This document shows positions 1 to 7,304 of a stretch of 64,000 nucleotides of DNA, piece after piece. The translations under genes were made by a program, and so were the position numbers. The DNA comes from Methanosarcina sp. ERenArc_MAG2. Its GTDB lineage: Archaea > Halobacteriota > Methanosarcinia > Methanosarcinales > Methanosarcinaceae. The stretch lies in the NCBI GenBank assembly GCA_023955635.1, contig JAMXHR010000016.1, positions 310,001 to 374,000 of the forward strand. The letters run 5' to 3'. Every line of letters begins with the position of its first letter. Position 1 is the stretch's first letter. The notes under the pieces are model-generated. The model had not been told where the DNA came from. It did not search any database and saw only the letters and a list, made by a program, of their open reading frames with translations.

Positions 1-774
1 GATACGAAGGCTGATATTCAGGGTTGGGTCACTGTTGATAATAAAGCAGGAACAACCTATGAGAATGCCAAACTGAAACTGGTTGCAGGTGAAGTTCACC
101 GCGTAGTCGTACCTCAGGAAATGTATAAGGGTGAAGCAACTATAGCAGCAGAGGCTGGATCTGGTGAGGCTAAAGACGGTTTTGTTGAGGAATCCCTCTT
201 TGAGTATCACCTCTATACCCTTGAAAGACCGGCTACTCTGAAGAATAACCAGATCAAACAGCTTTCCCTGCTCTCCACGGATTCAGTGCCTGTGGAAAAG
301 GAACTCGTTTTTGATGTTTCAAAAAGCAATGATATCCAGGTTGTTCTGAACCTGAATAATTCTAAAGAAAAAGGCCTTGGAATGCCTCTTCCCGCTGGCG
401 TTCTAAGGGTATACAAAGCTGACTCCGAAGGCCAGCTTCAATTCCTCGGGGAAGACAATATAGACCATACCCCAAAAGATGAAGAGATAAATGTCGTTGT
501 CGGAAGCGCTTTTGATGTGACAGGTAAGAGAACCCAGACTAATTACGATAAAGTAAGCACCAATGCCTGGAAAGAGAGTTATGAAATAGAACTCAAAAAT
601 CACAAATCTGAAGCTCAGAAAGTAAAGATTGTGGAAAATATCTATGGGGAATGGAAGATTACCGAAAACTCTGACCCGTATAAGAAAAAAGATGCTAACA
701 CTGCCGAATGGGAAGTAACCGTGCCTGCTGACAGCTCAAAGAACGTCACCTATACCGTGCAGCGCAGTTATTAA
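1..774 (+). CDS. DUF4139 domain protein, C-terminal part (5' end outside window)
   Basis: The frame is open from the first base and ends at TAA 772-774, so this is the C-terminal 257 residues of a longer protein. Around residues 122-180 it shows the DUF4139 signature: GMPLPAGVLRVYK, then GEDNIDHTPKDE, then GSAFDVTGKR. The tail is beta-rich (WEVTVPADSSKNVTYTV), as expected for the domain's immunoglobulin-like end. The family is secreted or mucoidy-associated in bacteria, and its biochemical role is unknown. An internal ATG at 121 is not the start, because the reading frame and the conserved region continue upstream of it. A miniature element lies 70 bp downstream. Confidence 0.85.
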   Translation, partial: DTKADIQGWVTVDNKAGTTYENAKLKLVAGEVHRVVVPQEMYKGEATIAAEAGSGEAKDGFVEESLFEYHLYTLERPATLKNNQIKQLSLLSTDSVPVEKELVFDVSKSNDIQVVLNLNNSKEKGLGMPLPAGVLRVYKADSEGQLQFLGEDNIDHTPKDEEINVVVGSAFDVTGKRTQTNYDKVSTNAWKESYEIELKNHKSEAQKVKIVENIYGEWKITENSDPYKKKDANTAEWEVTVPADSSKNVTYTVQRSY

Positions 775-846
775 CTCAAAGACAGCAGTAAGCTGCCAAA
801 TCAGGGTCCTGTAACCTATGAGAGCACGGAAAACCCAATTCAAATT

Positions 847-1036
847 CATGCGTCTTCGGTTAAGTGAGGAATCATGATAAATTGTATTCATTCCCTTGAC
901 ATATGTCCAAAATTTATATAGACTTTGAACTGGAACAGGGTATCGATTTTAGGTAAAGAGGCTAAAATTTGAGGCCAATTTATGACATAAAATCGATAGC
1001 CTTCAGGCAAGAAAATTCCTTAACCGATGACCAATG
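847..1036. repeat. IS1-type miniature element (MITE family 1), copy 1
   Basis: A 190-bp element flanked by a perfect 10-bp target duplication AATTCAAATT (837-846 and 1037-1046). The ends are imperfect inverted repeats: left CATGCGTCTTCGGTTAAG, right (complement) CATTGGTCATCGGTTAAG. Three related full copies lie at 24343, 26140 and 57493, each with its own 10-bp duplication. It carries no ORF. Confidence 0.85.
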
Positions 1037-1237
1037 AATTCAAATTACTATAGCACGAAAAACATGGGAATCACGGAAAAATTGTGCACTTTTGCCTTTA
1101 TTCCGTGCTTTCAACGGTTTCAACTCTTTCTAACCCCTAAATTAGTCCTCTTGAGCGCAGCGAAAAGGACCGCGTGCTCCCGAAGCGCAACTCGGGCATC
1201 AAAAAATATTACTACCATCCCCCAATTAACTCTTCAA

Positions 1238-1792
1238 ATGATTGTAGGCGTAATGGGGCCCGAAGGCTCTTACTCTGAAAAAGCTGCAAAGTTGTGGATG
1301 CAGAAATACAGCATGAGCGGCTCAGAACTCCGGTATTTTGCAGATATAGAGGATGCGTTCCTGGCAGCGGTACAGGGGAAATCGGATATCTCAATAATAC
1401 CGATAGAAAACTCTATTGAAGGTTCTGTAGGCGTTACTCTCGACCTCCTTCTAGAGAACGAAGCTGAGATAGTCGGAGAGATAGTTGTCAGAATCGAGCA
1501 CTGCCTGCTCTCGAAAGGCGGGCCTGAAAAGGTAAGGGTCATACTTTCACATCCTCAGGGGCTTGCCCAGTGCAGACATTTCCTGAAGAAACATTTTCCT
1601 GATGCCGAACTCAGGAGCACGGGCAGCACTTCCCATGCGGCCAGGCTTGCAGGAGAGTTTGAAGAAATGGCAGCAATAGCGTCCCCTGAAGCCGCAGAGT
1701 GCTATGGGCTGAAAGTTCTCCTCTCAAATATTCAGGATAAGAAAGAGAATTACACCCGTTTCATTGTTTTGAAAGCCGGAAAAAAACTTTGA
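1238..1792 (+). CDS. pheA: Prephenate dehydratase, catalytic domain
   Basis: Converts prephenate to phenylpyruvate in phenylalanine synthesis. The 184 residues cover the whole periplasmic-binding-like catalytic domain: GPEGSYSEKAA at the start, PIENSIEGSV near residue 50, and the catalytic TRF triad in YTRFIVLKAG at the end. ATG 1238 is chosen because the family N-terminus (MIVGVMGPEGSY) starts exactly here; the frame stays open upstream to 1034, but that stretch looks non-coding. The usual C-terminal ACT domain is in the next frame (1789-2124). The junction is a run of seven A (1780-1786) read as GGA AAA AAA CTT TGA, and a one-base backward shift on it joins the two into a normal ~296-residue enzyme. 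Either the run is miscounted, or the two halves are expressed by frameshifting or by coupling at the TTGA overlap. Confidence 0.9.
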   Translation: MIVGVMGPEGSYSEKAAKLWMQKYSMSGSELRYFADIEDAFLAAVQGKSDISIIPIENSIEGSVGVTLDLLLENEAEIVGEIVVRIEHCLLSKGGPEKVRVILSHPQGLAQCRHFLKKHFPDAELRSTGSTSHAARLAGEFEEMAAIASPEAAECYGLKVLLSNIQDKKENYTRFIVLKAGKKL

Positions 1793-2124
1793 CCGAACCT
1801 GAAACCGTGTATGAGAAGTGCAGCTCTTCAGCCTGTAAAACTTCCCTTATAGTTTACCTGGAAAAAGATAGACCGGGAGCATTATATGAAATTCTCGGGG
1901 CTTTTGCAAAAAGAAAAATTAATCTGACAAAAATCGAGTCCAGACCTTCGAAAAAGGAACTTGGAGACTACTATTTCTATATCGATTTTGAAGGGCATGA
2001 CAGCGACGCACTTGTAAAAGATGCTTTAGAAGATATACAAGCTAAAACCGATACTCTAAAGATATTGGGTTCCTATCCCGCTTTTAAAACATTCAGGTCT
2101 GTGAATATTGACAAAGGATATTGA
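1789..2124 (+). CDS. ACT regulatory domain of prephenate dehydratase (separate frame)
   Basis: This 111-residue frame carries a complete ACT domain of the PheA type: RPGALYEILGAF, with the GAL phenylalanine-binding motif, and KIESRPSKK, with the ESRP motif. Both are used for feedback inhibition by phenylalanine. Its only start is TTG 1789, overlapping the TGA of the catalytic frame (TTGA), with no convincing ribosome site. A stand-alone ACT protein is therefore less likely than one pheA gene broken, or read through, at the A-run just upstream. The product ends SVNIDKGY. Confidence 0.8.
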   Translation: MTEPETVYEKCSSSACKTSLIVYLEKDRPGALYEILGAFAKRKINLTKIESRPSKKELGDYYFYIDFEGHDSDALVKDALEDIQAKTDTLKILGSYPAFKTFRSVNIDKGY

Positions 2125-2217
2125 TTGGATCTCTGTCATATTCAAAGGTGCGAATCTAAAGACAAAAACTCGGATGGGTGTGCAAATCTGCAAAAATGCA
2201 TACCCTGAACGTGCACC

Positions 2218-2225
2218 TTTATATA
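2218..2225 (+). promoter_or_regulatory. Archaeal box A (TATA) upstream of the MoxR operon
   Basis: TTTATATA at 2218-2225 matches the methanogen TATA-box consensus. It lies 57 bp before the first ATG (2282), giving a predicted start near 2245-2250 and a short leader. Inference from sequence and spacing only. Confidence 0.5.
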
Positions 2226-2281
2226 CTATCTTTCTCTAGTATCTTTCTAGAATATCTTCCTACAGTATATTTGCATGTTTC

Positions 2282-3231
2282 ATGCACAATTCATACTTAT
2301 TACCACGGCCGACATTTCCGGTTGCAAAAGGGAGCGAGATAGCTCTGAATATTGAAGATATAGTAAACAAACACGAATCGGTTCTGAAAAAATATAGAGG
2401 ACTCTATGCTTTTGCAGATTTGCTTGCAACTTTTCTCGTCCTTTATGTCCTTTTCGTGCTTTTTAACATGCGAGATTTATTCATAATGTTTAGTACCTTC
2501 GAACCTTATACCGGCGCAAAATACAATATTCTGGGTTTCGGAGTTATTTTTGAAACGCTCGGGCTTATTTTCCTGGCTTTTGCTTTCTCCTTATCCTCAC
2601 AGCCATAAGGCATTACAGAGCTGAAAAGAAAGATGCTATTTCCCTTCTGGAAGAGACACACCCTGTGCTCAAGGAGAGGTTAAGGACTGCCTATGATAAC
2701 CGGAATACGGACAACATCATTGTCCGGGACCTTATAGGCGGGGTTATAATTGATTCGAAACCTGTGAAATCCTCATCCTTTCTTAACAGGAGAAAGCTTG
2801 CAAAGAACCTGCTTGTAATAGTGTTCGCGGTTTCTCTTCTTGCATACCTTGCCGGAACCGGATACCAGACAACTATCAGCCCCACTGACCTTAACGGAGT
2901 GATCGAAAAAATCCCCCTTGCCTCGGATTCAAATACCGACCTCTTCCCTGTAGAGGAAAACGGCGGGACCTCGAATAACGACAGCCAGAAAGACCTCTTC
3001 GGAGAGCCTGCCGTTATTGTGGTGGAAGGTAAAGAAGTTGATCTGAAAATTCCTCCGGGTGCAGGCCAGGGCTTTACAAGCCAGGAAGAAGGAAAGCAAA
3101 TGAACGAATCATTTATCCAATCAGACCTTGTAAACCCGGAAGCGGTTGCTTCCCAGGCTTATTATGAAAATCTACCGGAAGGATACAGGAATGTTATCCA
3201 GAGTTATTTTGAAGGACTTGCAGAAGAATAA
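2282..3231 (+). pseudogene. Membrane protein of unknown function, first gene of MoxR operon, frameshifted as given
   Basis: Two frames form one gene. Frame A (2282-2608) has an N-terminal helix and two membrane segments (ADLLATFLVLYVLFVLF and ILGFGVIFETLGLIFLAF). Frame B, open from about 2581, continues the same segment as FLLILTAIRHYRAEKKDA, then a coil region, a third membrane helix (LLVIVFAVSLLAYLAG) and an acidic soluble C-terminus ending at TAA 3231. The shift lies between 2575 and 2606, and adding one base restores a ~315-residue protein. I do not recognise the family. Its place before moxR, on the same strand, suggests a partner of the MoxR/VWA system. A sequence error is the simplest explanation. 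Confidence 0.65.
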
Positions 3232-3430
3232 TTTAGAAAATGTATCTGAAATTAAGAAAATGCATCTGAAAATGGACTTATCTGATTCAATTTAATTGAA
3301 AGTTATCTAAAAACAGTTTTTGAATAACAGGCTGTGTTCTGGATGGTACACTGTTGCAGGAGCAGGTAACATCCGGTAGAAAGCGGGCTTCAAGATCTGC
3401 GAAAACAGCAAATTAACAGGTGAAGTAAAT

Positions 3431-4405
3431 ATGAGTGAGAATAATACGGACTCTGGGCAAGCTGCCACGACCTATCAGAACGCAGGCAGGATTTTCAAAA
3501 ATTTCTTTGAAGAAATAGGGCACGTCATAGTAGGCCAGAATAAAGTAATCGAACAGATCATGATTGCAATTCTCTGTGAAGGACATGCCCTCGTGGAGAG
3601 TAATCCAGGGCTTGGAAAAACCCTTATGATCTCTACTGTTTCAAAGGCTATGAACCTGAAATTCAGCAGGATTCAGTGTACTCCTGACCTCATGCCTTCT
3701 GACATCACAGGGACAAATGTTATTGAAGAGAAAGAAAACAGAAAAGAATTCAGGTTCTCCCCGGGGCCGGTGTTTGCGAATGTTGTCCTTGCGGATGAGG
3801 TTAACAGGGCATCTCCGAAAACTCAGTCAGCCCTGCTGGAAGCTATGCAGGAACAACAGGTAACAGTAGGAAATGATACCTTCCTGCTGGACAGTCCTTT
3901 CTTTATCCTTGCCACCCAGAACCCCATAGAAATGGAAGGTACATATCCCCTGCCTGAAGCCCAGCTCGACCGTTTTCTCTTAAAAATCCTTGTGGATTAC
4001 CCCTCCTATGAAGAGGAAATGGAGATAATAAACCGATATACGAAATCCGAAACCCCGAAGATTTCCAGGGGCCTGGATAAGTCCACCCTTCTCGATTTGC
4101 AGAAACTCACCAGGCAGGTCCCTATCTCCGAGGAACTCAAGCAGCGCGTCCTTTCTATTGTCGGTATGACAAGAAAAGACAAAGACCATATCGAGTACGG
4201 GGCTTCTCCCAGGGCATCCATCGGTATTATCCTTGCTGCAAAAGCCAGGGCCCTTATAGAAGGCAGAAATTTCGTAAGCAAAGAGGATATTGATTACATG
4301 GCATATCCGGTTCTGCGCCACAGGCTTATCCTGACTTTCGAAGCCGAAAGAAGTGGGATGACCCCTGACCAGGCCATTGAGGATATTCTCAAGAAAGTAA
4401 AGTAA
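3431..4405 (+). CDS. MoxR-family AAA+ ATPase
   Basis: A 324-residue MoxR (AAA_3) ATPase. Walker A is NPGLGKT near residue 60; Walker B and the following helix are VVLADEVNRASPKTQSALLEAMQ; sensor 1 is in LATQNP and the arginine-finger region in EAQLDRFLLK. MoxR ATPases act as chaperones that mature or insert cofactors and metals into partner complexes, often together with VWA-domain proteins, which is what follows here. The start ATG 3431 is preceded by AGGTGA. Gene order moxR, DUF58, then two VWA membrane proteins matches the classical MoxR/Bat clusters. The substrate of this cluster is unknown. Confidence 0.93.
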   Translation: MSENNTDSGQAATTYQNAGRIFKNFFEEIGHVIVGQNKVIEQIMIAILCEGHALVESNPGLGKTLMISTVSKAMNLKFSRIQCTPDLMPSDITGTNVIEEKENRKEFRFSPGPVFANVVLADEVNRASPKTQSALLEAMQEQQVTVGNDTFLLDSPFFILATQNPIEMEGTYPLPEAQLDRFLLKILVDYPSYEEEMEIINRYTKSETPKISRGLDKSTLLDLQKLTRQVPISEELKQRVLSIVGMTRKDKDHIEYGASPRASIGIILAAKARALIEGRNFVSKEDIDYMAYPVLRHRLILTFEAERSGMTPDQAIEDILKKVK

Positions 4406-4542
4406 AACCTGAACATGGTTGATGGCCAGAAACCGAATTGTAGGGTTGATGGCCAGAAACTGAACTGTAAAATTAATTTTAAATGACCCTGAAGGGGTTT
4501 TCCGGGTCCGGATAAACCGGACTTTTTGATTGACGATCCAGA

Positions 4543-5424
4543 ATGACTCGCACAAAACAAAAAATAGAAACGGACTTTTTCAGGCAGCTTGACCGCTTTA
4601 CATTCTCTGTCCGGAAGCGGGTATCGACAGTTTATGCCGGAAATCGTCCGTCCACCCGAAGCGGACACGGCATAGATACCATCGGGTTTAGAGAATATGA
4701 CTCTAGCGATGCCCTAAAAGACATTGACTGGAAAGCCTATGCGAGGACTGAAAAACTCTATGTTCGGCAGTTTGAGGAAGAGAAAACCCTTACAACCCAT
4801 ATCCTTCTGGATGCCAGCAAAAGCATGGATTATCCTGAAAAGGGGACTTCGAAGTTCGAATATGCTGCAATGCTCGCTGCAGGCTATGCCTACATGGTAA
4901 CAAAATATAACGACAGGTTTGCAATCTCCACGTTTACACAGGAAGTTGATATAAACAAACCCAGCCGTGGAAGAAAAAGCCTTTTACGGGCGATTGATAG
5001 GTTGACAGAGCTCCAATTATCCGGTGGGACTTCCATAGGGGAAGCAGTCCTAAAGTACAGCCGGGAAATCAAGTCCAGGTCTCTTGTAATCCTTATCTCG
5101 GATTTTCTTCAGGACCCTCAGGCAATAGAAACAGCAGTTTCCAGACTATCTGACCACGACCTTATTCTGATCCAGGTACTCGACCCCACGGAAAAAGTGC
5201 TCCCACTTAAAGGAAACAGCAAACTTGTAGACCTCGAAACAGGGGAAGAGATCAGGACTTATGTAAGTGAAAAATTCAAGGAAAGGTATATTGGAAAGCT
5301 TGATGACCACAATGCAAGGGTCAAAAAAGCCTGCATGAAGGCAGGGGCCGAATTTTATACCTTTACAACCGATACCCCTATTTTTGATGCTTTTTACCAT
5401 ACTATCAGGAGAAGGAGGCGTTAA
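4543..5424 (+). CDS. DUF58 / VWA-like protein
   Basis: A 293-residue DUF58 protein. The diagnostic segment GHGIDTIGFREYDSSDALKD, followed by IDWKAYART, sits near residues 40-70, then a VWA-like fold with metal-site residues in ILLDASKSMD (D-x-S-x-S) and LVILISDFL. It is soluble, with no membrane segment. DUF58 proteins are regular partners of MoxR ATPases. The spacer after moxR holds a short direct repeat (GGTTGATGGCCAGAAAC, twice). The ribosome site is weak, and ATG 4543 is the only reasonable start. Confidence 0.9.
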   Translation: MTRTKQKIETDFFRQLDRFTFSVRKRVSTVYAGNRPSTRSGHGIDTIGFREYDSSDALKDIDWKAYARTEKLYVRQFEEEKTLTTHILLDASKSMDYPEKGTSKFEYAAMLAAGYAYMVTKYNDRFAISTFTQEVDINKPSRGRKSLLRAIDRLTELQLSGGTSIGEAVLKYSREIKSRSLVILISDFLQDPQAIETAVSRLSDHDLILIQVLDPTEKVLPLKGNSKLVDLETGEEIRTYVSEKFKERYIGKLDDHNARVKKACMKAGAEFYTFTTDTPIFDAFYHTIRRRRR

Positions 5425-5426
5425 AA

Positions 5427-7304
5427 ATTCCTTTTGAAAACCCATTTGCTCTTGCCGCTCTCCTGAGTGTCATCCCGCTTATTATTCTTTACATGCTCCG
5501 CCCAAAACCGGCGGTGCTTTCGATCCCCTCACTCATGTTTGTCCTTAAACTTGAGAGGGAAAGAAAACGGGTTTATGCTTCGCTCACTAAAATCGTGCAG
5601 GACCCGCTTTTCCTGATTCAGCTCCTGATGCTGATCCTTCTTTCCATCGGGGCAGCAGGTTATTACTATAACTCGGAAGAGCCTTTGAACGGAGAGCACA
5701 CAGTGCTCATCCTTGATACATCTGCAAGTATGCAGGTTGATTCCCGCTTTGAGGATGCGGTTGGGATTGCTGACGACTATGTGAGTAAGAAAAACAGCAT
5801 AATCCTGGCTTCCGATACACCTCTGCTTGCCCTTGAGGGAGGAGACGCATCAGCTGCACATGATATTTTCAAGAAGGTCAAGCCAGCAGCCGGCACTGCC
5901 GACCTGTCTGCAGCAATTACCACAGGTATGCGGCTTCTGTCCAGGGAAGGAGGAAGAATTATCGTTATTTCGGATTTCACCAATTCGAAGGGAGACGATC
6001 CTGTTGCTTCCAAAAACCTGGCTGAGTCTTATGGGATTGAGGTCAATTTCGTAAAAGTGGGAAAGCCTGCTGATAATATAGGGATTATCAATGGCTGGAT
6101 CGAAGCCACTGACGGAAAATATGGCTATACAGGTGTAATTAAAAACTACAGGGACCATAACGAAAGCGTTGAAATCGAAACAGGCAGAGGAACTTCAGGT
6201 AATGCCTCAACATCTTTTTCCCTTGATGTCCCTGCAGGCGAAACAAACCAGTTCACTCTGGGAAACCTGGGGCCAGGAATTACAACAGTCTGGCTTAATG
6301 TGGAAGATAGCCTGCCTGTTGACAATAAAGCCTATATTTCTATTCCGGATACCTCAGAGCAGCATATACTTTATGTTACTGATAATGGGAAATTGCCTTC
6401 AAAAACTGCACTGTCACTGCTCCCGGATAGTAACCTGACGGTCTCGAAATCCGTGCCTGAAGAACTTGACAATTACACACTTGTTGTACTTGCTCAGAAA
6501 GAAACTCCTATTGCCAACAACTCGGTCGAAAGAATTGAAAGCTATGTCAGGAATGGGGGCAATGCAGTCTTCATTGTAAGCGGCGCTCTGGTTCCCGAGA
6601 AAACTGAGGTTGACCTGATCAAGATCCTGCCTGTAAAGCCTATAGGAATCGAGGAGGCAGAAAACGGACTTGGAGTTAAGGAATCTCTGCAGAGCAGCAT
6701 TACGAAGGATATTAGAAGTGATGAAATATCGGTCCGCAAATATCTGAATGCAACTGAAAGGACCGGCTCGACAACCCTGGTAACTCTCGAAAACGGTGTC
6801 CCTGTACTAAGTTACTGGCAGGTAGGCAAGGGAACTGTTTTCTATATGGGATTGAGTGATGAGTTAGGAGAAAATTCCTGGAACAATTTCCACAACCTTC
6901 CTGAGTACCCTGTCTTCTGGATTAAACTTGTCCAATGGCTCGGCGGGGCAGGAGATATTTCCGAATATAATCTGAATACAGGCACATTGACCTCCCTGTC
7001 GAAGACAGAAGAAATCAAAACTCCTTCAAAGACTTTTACTTCAAACCATATTCTTTTTGATGAGGTTGGAGTTTACGAGATTTCAGGGAAGAAAATTGCA
7101 GTCAATCTCTACAATGACAAGGAATCTAACACTACAGTCGATGCCTCGGAATTGATCCAACGGGCTGTTGCGAAAGACGGACCCAAACTTGTGAAGGCAG
7201 ATTCCTATACTGCCAAAAATGACATTACCGATTATCTTATAGGAGTTATGTTCCTGCTCATACTACTTGAAATCCTGATCATACGCGGGAGAGGTGAATT
7301 ATGA
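5427..7304 (+). CDS. BatA-like VWA membrane protein (probable ATT start)
   Basis: The protein has an N-terminal aerotolerance-regulator segment (FENPFALAALLSVIPLIILY, then MLRPKP), a second membrane helix, a VWA domain with a MIDAS motif (LILDTSASM), a glutamine-amidotransferase-like segment (ESYVRNGGNAVFIVSG) and a C-terminal membrane helix (LIGVMFLLILLEILII). The first ATG (5493) would delete half of the conserved N-terminal membrane segment. No ATG, GTG or TTG exists between the in-frame stop at 5388 and the domain. The only candidate with a good ribosome site (GGAGG 5414-5418, 8-nt spacing) is ATT 5427, reading (M)PFENPF. The gene ends at TGA 7304, overlapping the next start (ATGA). The start is inferred; the product call is firm. 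Confidence 0.8.
   Translation: MPFENPFALAALLSVIPLIILYMLRPKPAVLSIPSLMFVLKLERERKRVYASLTKIVQDPLFLIQLLMLILLSIGAAGYYYNSEEPLNGEHTVLILDTSASMQVDSRFEDAVGIADDYVSKKNSIILASDTPLLALEGGDASAAHDIFKKVKPAAGTADLSAAITTGMRLLSREGGRIIVISDFTNSKGDDPVASKNLAESYGIEVNFVKVGKPADNIGIINGWIEATDGKYGYTGVIKNYRDHNESVEIETGRGTSGNASTSFSLDVPAGETNQFTLGNLGPGITTVWLNVEDSLPVDNKAYISIPDTSEQHILYVTDNGKLPSKTALSLLPDSNLTVSKSVPEELDNYTLVVLAQKETPIANNSVERIESYVRNGGNAVFIVSGALVPEKTEVDLIKILPVKPIGIEEAENGLGVKESLQSSITKDIRSDEISVRKYLNATERTGSTTLVTLENGVPVLSYWQVGKGTVFYMGLSDELGENSWNNFHNLPEYPVFWIKLVQWLGGAGDISEYNLNTGTLTSLSKTEEIKTPSKTFTSNHILFDEVGVYEISGKKIAVNLYNDKESNTTVDASELIQRAVAKDGPKLVKADSYTAKNDITDYLIGVMFLLILLEILIIRGRGEL

Noticed and set aside
1034..1237. Longer N-terminus for prephenate dehydratase
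   Set aside because: The extra 68 residues contain no family sequence, and they overlap the target duplication of the miniature element; the canonical start MIVGVMGPEGSY is at 1238.
3980..4668. Minus-strand ORFs of up to 191 codons opposite moxR and the DUF58 gene
   Set aside because: They overlap well-supported conserved genes, show low-complexity composition and have no family motif.
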